Counted from the stretch's first letter, positions 24,726 to 34,603 are shown. The stretch: DNA of 64,000 bases from Chryseobacterium sp. 52 (GCF_002754245.1 NZ_PEEX01000001.1:2832001-2896000); one strand, 5' to 3'. The notes: generated from the letters alone by a model not told the origin. Translations and numbers: made by a program.

Positions 24726-26672
24726 TTATAGTTTTACTTTTTTGTTCACTGTTTTTCCATCAGCAGTTATCATTTGAACCACGTAAACTCCTGAATCTAA
24801 ACTTTTTGATGCAAATTCGGACTTATTGACTTCCTGTTGCAGAATCAGTGCGCCGGAAATGCTATATATGCTGATGCTTTTAATACCGTTGTCTGCTCTG
24901 GCAATAATCTGATGGGTTTGTGTAAATATTTCAGATTTATTGGTTAATAAACGATCTGTCTGTGTTTTCTTGAACTGAAGATTGTAAAACTGAGTGATAA
25001 TTTCAAAAGTATTGTTTTGATTATCAATATCTTTCATGTCAATTCCCCCGTTGTCAATATATTGTTCTCTGGAGATGGTTTTCAGTAAATTTTTATTGGC
25101 ATCAAAAATATTGACCGTAATCAGTTCTTCCTGAGGAATTTTTAGTTTTAAAACACCATTAATTTCAGAGTTAATAATTTCATTATCAGAAACTTCTATA
25201 GGTGTGTTCTTAATGTAAGGAATTAGTTTGCTATCATTATTTTCCTGCACTTTTAAGAGATAAACCCCATCTTTTAAGGATGATAAGCTGTTTTCTGTCC
25301 CTGATTTGCTTACTGCTTTTTCCTGATTGAAATCTGTAATTCCAAGCAGTTCCATATTCCCTAAATCCGGTTTTAATTGAGAAGAATACAGTGAATGAGT
25401 CTCAGACTGGCCACTGCTCTGTTGTTTTGAAGTAAGTATTGCCCATTGATTCAAAAGGCCACCGCTTCTAAGGGTATTGAATTTTGCATTAGATGCCAAA
25501 GTGAACGGAAGAATTCCTCCCACATGGCCTAAAGGCCCCCAATAGAAAGAATCCAGTTTATATTTGTTCAGATCCCACCATGCATAATAGCCACGCTGAA
25601 CATCAATGGTTTTAGAAGTGTTTTCAGGCGGAATAGCAAGGTCTACCGTAGAATGCCCCAATGTCATAGGCGTTTTATTATACCAGTCATAGACATCTTT
25701 AGGTTTCATGCATCGTCTGAGATTATTGTTGGGGTTATTAGTCACATCGTTGACGAAAGTAGGGGTGAATAGATTTCTCCAGATCACAGGGCCCCAGAGA
25801 AGACCTCCGTTATCCTGAACCACATGATAATTATATTTGTCCAGATATTCCGGTGAAATAACTTCTGAAATACTGGTAGTATAGGTTTTAAAGCCTGTAT
25901 TGTTGCACGTGTGAAGTACATTGGCCAGGAAAGAAGTGAACGGATAAAAATCCTTTTCCAGAACTCCTTTGTTTAAAGTAACGCCTGAAAAATCATAAGG
26001 GCCGTCTCCCATATAAGCATATTTGAATTTCAGATTAGTGGGATTGGAAATGTTCAGCCTTTTTAGAGTGGACATTGCGGCGTGCGCGCCTTGAGAATAG
26101 CCTGCCAGGAAGTATTCGTCATAGCGTTTTATTCCCTGCTGGGCTAAAACTTTATTAGCTGCTGTAACGAAATCTATCGTTGCGCCTGCTTCTGTAGCGT
26201 AGTCTACATACGGATGAACTCCATCTCCGGTTCCCATGCCTACATAGTCAGGAGCCATCAAAATATATCCATTAAGAACATAAGAAAGCTCAACCACAAA
26301 TCCGGCTGTTAGAGTTCCTTTAAAGTTAGAAGGAACATTATTCCTGCTGTCTGTCGTTCCGTGGTCAGAAACTACCGTAGAAAGCTTAAAATTGACGTTT
26401 GGGTACATCAGAAGTCCTGTAGCTTTTACAAGAACATTATTCTCATTTTTTGTGTAATAGGTTATTTTGTAACCTTTAAGACCTACATTGAAGCCATTGA
26501 GATAACTGACGAAATCCGGCGCATTCTGTTCGCCTAGGCTGTTCGAAATAAAATTAGCAACACCTTGCGGAGTCAGATCCAGTTTTTGTTCAACGTTGGC
26601 AAGGTCTCCTGCCTGCTGGGCAAAAAAGAACGGAGCTGTTAAACCTAATAAAAGCGTGGATAGTTTTTTCAT
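24726..26672 (-). CDS. T9SS-exported alpha/beta hydrolase
   Basis: A 648-residue secreted enzyme. The start at 26672 gives a clear signal peptide (MKKLSTLLLGLTAPFFFAQQ); the longer frame from 26723 adds an unlikely leader. Residues about 60-420 form an alpha/beta hydrolase: oxyanion-type VVSDHGTTDS, APDYVGMGTGDG and the nucleophile elbow GYSQG with S193, similar to secretory lipase or prolyl-aminopeptidase-like hydrolases. The last 75 residues (SISIYSISGALILQQEV to TVNKKVKL) are a type A T9SS sorting domain that anchors or releases the protein at the cell surface. Substrate is unknown; an ester is the likely target. Confidence 0.82.
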   Translation of the reverse strand: MKKLSTLLLGLTAPFFFAQQAGDLANVEQKLDLTPQGVANFISNSLGEQNAPDFVSYLNGFNVGLKGYKITYYTKNENNVLVKATGLLMYPNVNFKLSTVVSDHGTTDSRNNVPSNFKGTLTAGFVVELSYVLNGYILMAPDYVGMGTGDGVHPYVDYATEAGATIDFVTAANKVLAQQGIKRYDEYFLAGYSQGAHAAMSTLKRLNISNPTNLKFKYAYMGDGPYDFSGVTLNKGVLEKDFYPFTSFLANVLHTCNNTGFKTYTTSISEVISPEYLDKYNYHVVQDNGGLLWGPVIWRNLFTPTFVNDVTNNPNNNLRRCMKPKDVYDWYNKTPMTLGHSTVDLAIPPENTSKTIDVQRGYYAWWDLNKYKLDSFYWGPLGHVGGILPFTLASNAKFNTLRSGGLLNQWAILTSKQQSSGQSETHSLYSSQLKPDLGNMELLGITDFNQEKAVSKSGTENSLSSLKDGVYLLKVQENNDSKLIPYIKNTPIEVSDNEIINSEINGVLKLKIPQEELITVNIFDANKNLLKTISREQYIDNGGIDMKDIDNQNNTFEIITQFYNLQFKKTQTDRLLTNKSEIFTQTHQIIARADNGIKSISIYSISGALILQQEVNKSEFASKSLDSGVYVVQMITADGKTVNKKVKL

Positions 26673-26782
26673 ATCAATATTTTTTAGTGAGATTAAATTA
26701 AATGTTTTTAATAAAATCAACAAAATATTAACACATCAACAATTATTCATTGAATATAAGTTCCCGATAAAGTGAGTAAAAG

Positions 26783-26812
26783 AAGGAGTCCGGCCATTCG
26801 GCCGGACTCCTT
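26783..26812 (-). terminator. Terminator of the acyl-CoA dehydrogenase gene
   Basis: Perfect 13-base stem AAGGAGTCCGGCC / GGCCGGACTCCTT with loop ATTC, 24 bases after the minus-strand stop. The stem is strong; the following U tract is short. Confidence 0.8.
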
Positions 26813-26835
26813 TCCTGTATATTTTAGCTTTTTAA

Positions 26836-28014
26836 TTAAAAAGCATTGATTCCTGTAATATCTAAACCGGTGATCAGTAAATGTACATCATGGGTACCTT
26901 CATATGTAATCACTGACTCAAGATTAGCAGCATGTCTCATCATTGGGAATTCACCCATGATCCCCATACCACCAAGGATCTGTCTTGATTCTCTTGCGAT
27001 GTCAATAGCCATTTTCACGTTGTTACGCTTAGCCATTGAAATTTGTGCAGGACTTGCTTTGTGAGCATTTTTAAGATTTCCTAACTGAAGGCATAATAAC
27101 TGTGCTTTTGTGATCTCCGTTAAGAATTCAGCTAATTTTTTCTGCTGAAGCTGGAAAGAACCGATTGGTTTTCCAAACTGCTTTCTTTCTTTAGAATACT
27201 GAACAGCTGTACAGTAGCAGTCAATAGCCGCCCCGATTACACCCCATGAAATTCCGTATCTTGCTGAGTTTAAACAAGATAATGGTCCTTTTAATCCGGT
27301 TACTCCCGGAAGTAGATTTTCTTTAGGAACTTTTACGTCATTGAATACCAGTTCTCCGGTTTTCGATGCTCTTAAGCTCCATTTATTATGAGTTTCAGGA
27401 GTGGTAAAACCTTCCATTCCTCTTTCAACAATTAATCCCTGTACTTTTCCTTCTTCATTTTTTGCCCAGATCACAGCAATATCGCATACCGGAGAATTCG
27501 TGATCCACATTTTAGCCCCATTCAGAAGATAATGGTCGCCCATATCTTTGAAATACGTTTCCATAGAACTTGGATCAGAACCGTGATTAGGCTCAGTTAA
27601 TCCAAAAGAACCAATCATTTCTCCCGCAGCAAGCTGAGGAAGGTATTTTTTCTTCTGCTCCTCAGAACCGAATTCATTGATAGGGAACATCACCAGCGAG
27701 CTCTGTACCGAAGCAGCAGAACGTACAGCTGAATCTCCTCTTTCCAATTCCTGCATGATAAGACCATAAGAAATCTGATCCAGCCCTGAACCGCCATATT
27801 CAACAGGAATATACGGACCTAAAGCTCCAATTTTCCCCAATTCTTTCATTAAGCCGGGAATATCAGTATGATTTTGTGCGGCCTGGTCAATCTGCGGCAT
27901 TACAAAACTCTCCACCCAATCTCTTACCGATTGACGGATCAGTTTGTGTTCTTCAGTAAGTAAAGCATCAATTCCGTAGTAGTCTGGAATGCTTGTAAGA
28001 GGATAATATGACAT
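26836..28014 (-). CDS. Acyl-CoA dehydrogenase, glutaryl-CoA dehydrogenase type
   Basis: A 392-residue FAD enzyme. Family motifs are SFGLTEPNHGSDPSSM near 140, KMWITNSP near 165, KERKQFGKPIGSFQLQQKKLA near 285 and QILGGMGIMGEFPMMRH near 350. The catalytic base is E372 in TYEGTHDVH, the position and context seen in glutaryl-CoA dehydrogenase, and the N-terminus (YYGIDALLTEEHKLIRQSVRDW) also fits. It would oxidise and decarboxylate glutaryl-CoA to crotonyl-CoA in lysine and tryptophan breakdown. It stands alone. Other short-chain acyl-CoA dehydrogenase activity cannot be excluded. Confidence 0.87.
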   Translation of the reverse strand: MSYYPLTSIPDYYGIDALLTEEHKLIRQSVRDWVESFVMPQIDQAAQNHTDIPGLMKELGKIGALGPYIPVEYGGSGLDQISYGLIMQELERGDSAVRSAASVQSSLVMFPINEFGSEEQKKKYLPQLAAGEMIGSFGLTEPNHGSDPSSMETYFKDMGDHYLLNGAKMWITNSPVCDIAVIWAKNEEGKVQGLIVERGMEGFTTPETHNKWSLRASKTGELVFNDVKVPKENLLPGVTGLKGPLSCLNSARYGISWGVIGAAIDCYCTAVQYSKERKQFGKPIGSFQLQQKKLAEFLTEITKAQLLCLQLGNLKNAHKASPAQISMAKRNNVKMAIDIARESRQILGGMGIMGEFPMMRHAANLESVITYEGTHDVHLLITGLDITGINAF

Positions 28015-28143
28015 GATTTTTTTGATTTGTTTAAAAGTAATACTTTTCGTGGGGCTGGAAAAATTTTTTTGAAAATCTTTATTGCCTTTGATTCTCAGTG
28101 AGATAAATTAAAATAGGAAGGATTTCAGTGAAAATTTAATCCT

Positions 28144-28932
28144 TTAAGATTCCTCATCATTAGAGATAGGATACTGATTGGCAGCATTGTGTACCTTGCT
28201 TTTGAACTTATACAGATAAGGTGCCTTGTTGGCAGAGCCATCATAAAGCTTCTCCAGTCTGTCCAGAATATTTAAGCTTAATATCTTGCGCTGGAAATTA
28301 TTTCTTCTGAATTTCTGTCCTAAAATGGTTTCATACAGTGACTGAAGATCTTTCATGGTAAATTTCTCCGGAAGAAGATTACTGGCTGCCACTTCCGTAT
28401 TGATATTCATGCGGAGGTATTCAAGGCCGGTTTCTATAACCCTGTCATGGTCAAAAGCCATTTTGGGTAAATTATCAACTTCAAACCATTCACAGCTCTC
28501 ATTGAATGCATCCGGAAAAGTGTTGGCAATAGAAAAATCGATAAGGCTGCAATAGCCTACCGTAATGAATCTCTGAAAGATCCAGTGATCTTTCGGGACT
28601 TCAATGCCTTTATTATTGAGAAGAATCTGATGAACATTATTTTCTGTACGGTCAATTCTTCCGAAAGTGTGGAACTGTTTTAAAAAAAGGTCCTGAAGAT
28701 GCGTTCTTTCATACAATACCCTCGCAGCAGCTTCGCGCAGATCTTCATCATTGAAAACAAAACCGCCCGGAAGCGACCACAAATCCAGGTCATGGTATTT
28801 TAAAAGCAGAACCTTCAAAATATTATTGTGAAAACCAAATATCGTGCAGTCAACAGATACATGTGCTACAAAATCTTTTGTATCAATAAGTTCCCGAAGG
28901 GTTTCTTTATTTTTTGTGTCTTTGATTTTCAT
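28144..28932 (-). CDS. NrtR/AraR-type regulator: Nudix sensor plus winged helix
   Basis: A 262-residue protein. Residues about 20-150 form a Nudix domain, but its Nudix box (G57 to L79) is broken: consensus REUxEExGU reads RVLYERTHL, losing two catalytic glutamates and the glycine. That is typical of NrtR-family regulators, in which the domain only binds an effector. Residues about 165-245 (LPEKFTMKDLQSLYETILG then FRRNNFQRKILSLNILDRLE) form the winged helix-turn-helix. Members in Bacteroidota control sugar catabolism (AraR). It follows the MFS gene by 22 bases and lies next to the glucan locus, so it probably senses a sugar derivative and controls that locus. Confidence 0.83.
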   Translation of the reverse strand: MKIKDTKNKETLRELIDTKDFVAHVSVDCTIFGFHNNILKVLLLKYHDLDLWSLPGGFVFNDEDLREAAARVLYERTHLQDLFLKQFHTFGRIDRTENNVHQILLNNKGIEVPKDHWIFQRFITVGYCSLIDFSIANTFPDAFNESCEWFEVDNLPKMAFDHDRVIETGLEYLRMNINTEVAASNLLPEKFTMKDLQSLYETILGQKFRRNNFQRKILSLNILDRLEKLYDGSANKAPYLYKFKSKVHNAANQYPISNDEES

Positions 28933-28955
28933 GGGAGTAAAAATAAAATTATTTT

Positions 28956-30143
28956 CTATAATTTCTTTCCTGCAAGCCTAAAATATATTAAACTCACTGT
29001 AAAAAGCACAGAAACAGCAAGTAAAATATACAGTGGATAGTAGTTTAAGAGCTGTTTTCCGAAGAGGATGGACATAATAATTGAACTGACAGAGCTGCCC
29101 AGCGATGAAAAAATAACGATCAGGGAGGTAAACAGGTTAATTTTTTCTTTGTCAACCTTTGCAATCATTTTTGAATTAAGGACTGGGTAGAGTGGTGACA
29201 GAAAAAGCCCGATTACCGGAAATAAAAACAAAATAACGCCGGAACTGACAGAATCAAAATACTGAATCCCTAAAATTATTAAAAGCACTGCCATAATTAA
29301 AGATATACATACAATATAATACCTTGATAATGAAAATCTCTGGATAATATTGGCTGTGACTGTCCTTCCTGCGTAAGAAAAAAGGGCAAGGAAAGAAGTG
29401 GCCTGCAAAGCAAAGAAAGAATTGACGTTCAGATGATTTTTATAGAAGGAGGGAAGCCATGAATTAAACCCCTGCTCTACAAAAACGATAAAGAAAACCA
29501 CGGCAAGGAATACAATCGTAGCCGGCTTGGCAAATGCTGAAAGTTCCGAAATAAGACTTTCGCTTTTGTTCTTTTTGGCTTCAGAAATATTTAGTTTTGA
29601 AAATAAAAATATCGTGATGGCGCAAAGTATTGAGATTGAAAGGAATCCAAATTTCCAGAATTCCGAGTAACGGCTAGAGATCAGCCATCCAAAACCTGTA
29701 TTCACTACAAAGATACCCACCATAAAGGTAGCTTCTACACTGTTCATCATCCTGGCAAGAGACTTTTCATCCGAAACATTATTCCTGATAATCCCGAAAA
29801 CGCAGATTTTCCCTACTGCAAAACAGGTCCCGATAATCGCAAACCAAACCTTGTAAAACCAAAAATCTTCTACAAAAGGAAGAAGACAAGAGCAGATCCC
29901 AACAATAACCAAGGCCGAAATCAAAGCTTTTTTAGTTCCGGTCTTGCTGATAAAATTAACTGCGAAAAGTGAAATAAAAGCAATCGGGAGATCTTTGAAT
30001 GATTCCAAAAAGCCTAACTTTTCATAAGTGATTTTAGCTTCAGAAAGCTGAAGAATCACAATGCCCATACAGTTCAGCACCATTGAGAAAATAAGAAAGG
30101 TCAGCTTTAAAGGAAGAGAGATTTGGGAAAGCTTGGATGTCAT
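28956..30143 (-). CDS. MFS transporter, probable sugar importer
   Basis: A 395-residue inner-membrane protein with twelve hydrophobic segments and the two-half layout of the major facilitator superfamily; NFISKTGTKKAL near 65 corresponds to the loop 2-3 motif. Charged central loop at about 190-205 (KLNISEAKKNKSE). It is the first gene of the minus-strand pair with the Nudix regulator and is divergent from susC. By context it should move glucose or a short beta-glucan product across the inner membrane after periplasmic hydrolysis. The substrate is inference; drug efflux is the alternative. Confidence 0.8.
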   Translation of the reverse strand: MTSKLSQISLPLKLTFLIFSMVLNCMGIVILQLSEAKITYEKLGFLESFKDLPIAFISLFAVNFISKTGTKKALISALVIVGICSCLLPFVEDFWFYKVWFAIIGTCFAVGKICVFGIIRNNVSDEKSLARMMNSVEATFMVGIFVVNTGFGWLISSRYSEFWKFGFLSISILCAITIFLFSKLNISEAKKNKSESLISELSAFAKPATIVFLAVVFFIVFVEQGFNSWLPSFYKNHLNVNSFFALQATSFLALFSYAGRTVTANIIQRFSLSRYYIVCISLIMAVLLIILGIQYFDSVSSGVILFLFPVIGLFLSPLYPVLNSKMIAKVDKEKINLFTSLIVIFSSLGSSVSSIIMSILFGKQLLNYYPLYILLAVSVLFTVSLIYFRLAGKKL

Positions 30144-30216
30144 TTTGGGGATGTATTTTATTGTTTTTTTAGGATATTTTTATGAATTATGAAGCAGATG
30201 TAGGGCTTTCAACTCC

Positions 30217-30224
30217 CAAAAATA
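30217..30224 (-). promoter_or_regulatory. Candidate -7 box for the MFS-regulator pair
   Basis: TATTTTTG on the minus strand matches TAnnTTTG. It lies 73 bases before the MFS start, leaving a long untranslated leader. Confidence 0.35.
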
Positions 30225-30288
30225 AACGAAAAATTAAAATAATTATGAATACAATGTTAATTAATTAAAAAAAAATATATTTTTATTG

Positions 30289-30301
30289 TCTCAATTTGAG
30301 A
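30289..30301. promoter_or_regulatory. Candidate operator at the susC promoter
   Basis: Palindrome TCTCA-ATT-TGAGA, 18 bases before the susC ATG. It contains TCAATTTG, one mismatch from the -7 consensus, so a bound regulator would block or modulate initiation. The long palindrome TTAATTAATTAA at 30257-30268 lies just upstream. Confidence 0.4.
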
Positions 30302-30319
30302 ATTAAAAACTAACTGTAT

Positions 30320-33151
30320 ATGAATCTAAGAATATCAAGAAGCCTTGGGGTGGTTGCTGTGTTGTATTTTACAGCGAATTTCAGTGCACAGACCAAGGTT
30401 AAAGATTCCGTTCCGAAAGAAAATAAGATTGACGAGATCGTAATGATCGGCTACGGAGGTGTAAAAAAACAGAATTTAACAAGTGCCGTCTCATCAGTCA
30501 AATCTGATGCTTTTGATGATCGCCCTTTGTATAACGTAGGTCAGGCTCTTCAGGGCCAGGCAGCAGGTGTTAATGTTATTCAGTCCTCAGGAAAGCCAGG
30601 GGCGGGTCTTGATGTTAAAATCAGGGGAAATAATTCAATTTCTTCATCAGTAAGTCCATTATACGTGGTGGATGGTATCCAGACTAATGACATCACAGGA
30701 ATCAATACAGATGATATTCTGGACATGACTATTCTTAAAGATGCTTCTTCTACAGCTATTTATGGTGTGAATGGATCTTCCGGGGTCGTTATTATTACAA
30801 CCAAAAGAGGGAAGCTGGGAAAACCACAGCTTAATTTTAATGCCTATTGGGGCGTTTCAAAAGCTGTGAAAAATATAGATGTTCTGAATTTGGATCAATA
30901 CAAATCATTGTTGTCCGACATACAGGCTAATGGTGGTTCTGATTATCTTTCTACCGTAAACAATGCCAGATATGCAGGTATTAACACAGATTGGGGGAAA
31001 GAAGTTTTTCAGACAGGGTTTGATCAAAACTATAATGTAAACTATGCTTTTGGGAATGAAAAGGTAAAAGCATATACGGCTTTGGGATATCAGGATATTG
31101 CGGGAATCATTAATCCTTCTAAATTTCAGCGGACTTCAGTGAAAATAAATTTAGATGCAGTAATTGCGCCATGGTTGAAGCTTAATTCTTCAGTCAACTA
31201 CTTCTTTACTTCACTTACTAATACTAATGATAACTTAAGTACAGCAAGAGGTGGTGTCGTTCTAAGTGCTTTTAATACGCCTAGATTTTTACCTGTTTAC
31301 GGAACAGATGTAAATCTTGATCCTTCAGATCCAATAGTTTATAATCAGACTACAGGACAGATCAATGACGGATATAAGCCTGGACAGTTTGCTCCCAATC
31401 CTTATCAGTCATCCTGGGAAAATCCTGTGGCTTATCAATCCAGAAAAGATAAAACACAAACCCAGCGGTTTTTAAGCAATTTAGGCTTGGATGTAAAACT
31501 TTTAAAAAATCTTGTCTGGAAACCAATCATATCATTTGATATGACAGATTCCAGGAATGTAAAATTTACAGACGGATATCAGACCAGTTACGGGAGATCA
31601 AAAATGGGGATAGGTTCTGAAGAATATTATCTGTACCAGGAATATAATTTTGAAAACACGCTGACCTATACCTTGAAAAAATCGGCTCATGACTTGTCCT
31701 TATTAGGAGGTGTTCAGATCAATCAAAAAAGTATGGAGAACCGTTATTTTGCAGGGGAGAAATTTGAAGAAGGAACGACATTGTTTAATTATGATCTTGC
31801 GGGGACAAAAGGTTATGATAATCATAAAGAGATTTTAAGGAATGCCTCTTTTTTTGGAAGAGCATTATACACTTATGATGGGAAATATACTTTAATGGGA
31901 GTTTTCCGATATAATGGTTTTTCTGGTTTGGCACCGGAAAGGAAATGGGGATTCTTCCCAGGAGTGTCTGCTTCATGGTTAGTATCTAAAGAAGATTTCC
32001 TGGCAGACAGTAAAACAATCAGTGAATTAAAGCTTAGAGGAGGATGGGGACAGACCGGAAATGTTTCCGGAGTGCCGGCATATTCACATTTTAATATATT
32101 TGATCCATATTTTACCAATGGAGAAGCTGTTTACAGTGTTAAACAATATGACAGTAGTGATCTTACATGGGAAACCACTACAGATGCTAACATAGGTGTT
32201 GATTTTGGATTTTTCAATAACCGGATCAAACTGGCAGTTGATGCATACAAGAGAACTACAAAAGATCTTGTATTTCCGTTTATTCTCGGATCCAGTGTTG
32301 CTCCAATCTACAGAAACTTTGGAAGTTTAGAAAATAAAGGCCTTGAATTTTCTTTAAATACAATCAATATTAAAAAAGAAAATTTTACATGGAACAGTTC
32401 CTTTAATATTTCATTTGCTGAAAATAAAATTACCGATCTTAGCTCCCAATATCTTAAATCAATATCAGCGGCAAATATAGATGGATATGGTCAGATTATC
32501 CGTTTGCAGCCCGGGCAGTCAATAAGTACATTTTATGGATATAAAGTAGACAAAGTAGACCCTAATACCGGAGATCTGATTTATAAGGATTTAAATGGTA
32601 ACGGGTATTTGGATGTGGATGACAGAACGACTATTGGAAATCCAAACCCAAAATATACATTTGGTTTCAGCAATAATTTTACATTAAAAAATTGGTATCT
32701 GGATATGTTAATTACCGGATCGGTAGGAAATGATGTTTTCAATGCGACAAGATTTGACCTGGAAATGATGAATGATTATAAAAACCAGTCAACAGCAGTG
32801 TTGAACCGCTGGACAACAGTAGGTCAGATTACAGATGTGCCGAGAGCAAACTCTAATTCTGCACAGGCGATTTCAGATAGATTTGTTGAAGACGGTTCTT
32901 ATATAAAGTTAAAAGCAGTTACATTGGGCTATAACTTTAATAAACCATTTAAAGGCTTGAATAAGCTTAATGTATATGTAACCGGACAGAACATTTTCAC
33001 CATCACAGATTATTCAGGGATGGATCCTGAAGTAAATGCATTCAGTCCCAACAGGAATACAACAGGCGCTGAGAAATCTGTTTTCGGAATAGATTACGGA
33101 ACATATCCACAGGTAAGAACTTTCATCATCGGATTAAAAGCTAATTTCTAA
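30320..33151 (+). CDS. SusC/RagA-family TonB-dependent outer-membrane transporter
   Basis: A 943-residue TonB-linked porin. After a signal peptide (1-23, ending FSAQ) comes a TonB-box-like IDEIVMIGYG, then the plug domain (about 45-165; ALQGQAAGVNVIQSSGKPGAG and LYVVDGIQ, DASSTAIYGVNGSSGVVIITTK) and a long 22-strand-type barrel ending in LKANF with a C-terminal Phe. The N-terminal carboxypeptidase-D-like regulatory domain found in many SusC proteins is absent, which explains the short length. With SusD it imports oligosaccharides, here probably beta-glucan fragments. First gene of the six-gene plus-strand operon. Confidence 0.95.
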   Translation: MNLRISRSLGVVAVLYFTANFSAQTKVKDSVPKENKIDEIVMIGYGGVKKQNLTSAVSSVKSDAFDDRPLYNVGQALQGQAAGVNVIQSSGKPGAGLDVKIRGNNSISSSVSPLYVVDGIQTNDITGINTDDILDMTILKDASSTAIYGVNGSSGVVIITTKRGKLGKPQLNFNAYWGVSKAVKNIDVLNLDQYKSLLSDIQANGGSDYLSTVNNARYAGINTDWGKEVFQTGFDQNYNVNYAFGNEKVKAYTALGYQDIAGIINPSKFQRTSVKINLDAVIAPWLKLNSSVNYFFTSLTNTNDNLSTARGGVVLSAFNTPRFLPVYGTDVNLDPSDPIVYNQTTGQINDGYKPGQFAPNPYQSSWENPVAYQSRKDKTQTQRFLSNLGLDVKLLKNLVWKPIISFDMTDSRNVKFTDGYQTSYGRSKMGIGSEEYYLYQEYNFENTLTYTLKKSAHDLSLLGGVQINQKSMENRYFAGEKFEEGTTLFNYDLAGTKGYDNHKEILRNASFFGRALYTYDGKYTLMGVFRYNGFSGLAPERKWGFFPGVSASWLVSKEDFLADSKTISELKLRGGWGQTGNVSGVPAYSHFNIFDPYFTNGEAVYSVKQYDSSDLTWETTTDANIGVDFGFFNNRIKLAVDAYKRTTKDLVFPFILGSSVAPIYRNFGSLENKGLEFSLNTINIKKENFTWNSSFNISFAENKITDLSSQYLKSISAANIDGYGQIIRLQPGQSISTFYGYKVDKVDPNTGDLIYKDLNGNGYLDVDDRTTIGNPNPKYTFGFSNNFTLKNWYLDMLITGSVGNDVFNATRFDLEMMNDYKNQSTAVLNRWTTVGQITDVPRANSNSAQAISDRFVEDGSYIKLKAVTLGYNFNKPFKGLNKLNVYVTGQNIFTITDYSGMDPEVNAFSPNRNTTGAEKSVFGIDYGTYPQVRTFIIGLKANF

Positions 33152-33161
33152 ATTATTTACA

Positions 33162-34601
33162 ATGAAAATTAATAAAGCAATATATTATCTATTCGGAGCG
33201 TCAGTTCTTGTTACAGCCGTTTCCTGTAATGATTTTTTGGATACAGAGCCTATAACAGAGCAGGGGATTTCGATTGAAAACCCTTTAAAAACTGCAGATG
33301 ATGCAGAAAAAAGGATGAATACTATTTATTCGGCATTTGGGAATGAATACTGGCAGCTGGATTATGCAATGAATGGCGATGCACAGACCGATAACTCCTA
33401 TGCTGGAGCAGATAACGTGCAAAGCTTTCAGCAGGATGAATACCGTATCATTGCCACAAACTCCAACGTAGAAAGAGACTGGAAATATCTGTACGGTTTT
33501 ATCAATGACTGTAATATGATCCTCAATTATGTAGATGAAATCAACGATCCTGCGCTGACAACAGCCAGAAAAGCTGAAATGAAATCTGAAGCAGCCATTT
33601 TCAGAGCATTATACTATTTTCATGCAGTACAGTTATGGGGAGATATTCCATTAGTAACCAAAGCCGTAATAGGAGTGAATTCCGGGAACTTTGATGAAGT
33701 GTACAGTCAGGTTTATCCTGCCAGAAAAACAGTTCAGGAAGCATATGAGATGATTACTGCAGACCTTGAAGGGGCTATTGCCAATGCTCCGGCTGGAAGT
33801 GAGAAATACAGAGCCAATAAAAACCTTGCCTATGGATTGCTGGCTAAAGTGAATGCATCAAAGCCAAACCCTGACTGGGCAAAAGTAAAACAGTATGCAT
33901 CCAATATTTCAGGCGTAAATTTACTTCCTGTCTATGATCAGCTTTTTGACGGACTGCACGAAGCCAATGCCGAATCTATTTTTGAAGCCAATGGCAATGC
34001 AGGAAGCGTATGGGCATGGGGATCCTCAATGTTTTTAGGAACCGACTGGAAAAAATTCAATATTCCTTCCAATGATCTTGTTAAAACATTTAACGATGCA
34101 GGAGACACTCAGAGACTGAACAGTTCTGTTAAATTTTCTCCGGTAGCATGGTCAGATAAATACTGGGTAAGCACTAATTATCCTTTCATGTATAAAATGC
34201 GGAAAATGGATGGTACACAGAATTTCTATATTATGAGATATGCTGATATTCTTTTACTTCAGGCAGAAGCTGCAGTAAGAACAGGAGATTACACTGGAGC
34301 TGCAGGATATATCAACCAGGTGAGAGACAGAGTAAACCTGAACTTTGTTACAGTTTCTTCCGAAACAGACGGAATTGCTAAAGTTCTGGCGGAAAGAAAA
34401 CTGGAACTGGCTTTTGAAGGTCAGCGATGGTTTGATCTCAAAAGAACCGGGACAGCCGTTTCCATCCTTTCTCAGCAAAAAGACGGAAATGGAAATATAC
34501 TTCCATACGCTGCAAGTATCAACTCAAACAGATTGTTATGGCCTATTCCTCAGGGACAGAGAGATAACAATCAAAACTTAACCCAAAACCTAGGTTATTA
34601 A
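33162..34601 (+). CDS. SusD/RagB-family glycan-binding lipoprotein
   Basis: A 479-residue surface lipoprotein with lipobox TAVSC (C22) followed by NDFLDTEP, the classic SusD start. The N-terminal helical TPR-like part (ALYYFHAVQLWGDIPLVTKA near 145) and the C-terminal IRYADILLLQAEAAVRTGDY-type segment and ELAFEGQRWFDLKRTG are family hallmarks. It caps the SusC barrel and delivers the glycan. It starts 10 bases after susC. The glycan bound cannot be read directly; the downstream GH30, GH3 and GH16 genes point to beta-glucan. Confidence 0.95.
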   Translation: MKINKAIYYLFGASVLVTAVSCNDFLDTEPITEQGISIENPLKTADDAEKRMNTIYSAFGNEYWQLDYAMNGDAQTDNSYAGADNVQSFQQDEYRIIATNSNVERDWKYLYGFINDCNMILNYVDEINDPALTTARKAEMKSEAAIFRALYYFHAVQLWGDIPLVTKAVIGVNSGNFDEVYSQVYPARKTVQEAYEMITADLEGAIANAPAGSEKYRANKNLAYGLLAKVNASKPNPDWAKVKQYASNISGVNLLPVYDQLFDGLHEANAESIFEANGNAGSVWAWGSSMFLGTDWKKFNIPSNDLVKTFNDAGDTQRLNSSVKFSPVAWSDKYWVSTNYPFMYKMRKMDGTQNFYIMRYADILLLQAEAAVRTGDYTGAAGYINQVRDRVNLNFVTVSSETDGIAKVLAERKLELAFEGQRWFDLKRTGTAVSILSQQKDGNGNILPYAASINSNRLLWPIPQGQRDNNQNLTQNLGY

Positions 34602-34603
34602 AT

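Noticed and set aside
28144..28932. Annotation as an active Nudix hydrolase
   Set aside because: Two catalytic glutamates and the glycine of the Nudix box are replaced and a winged helix follows, so a regulator is more likely.
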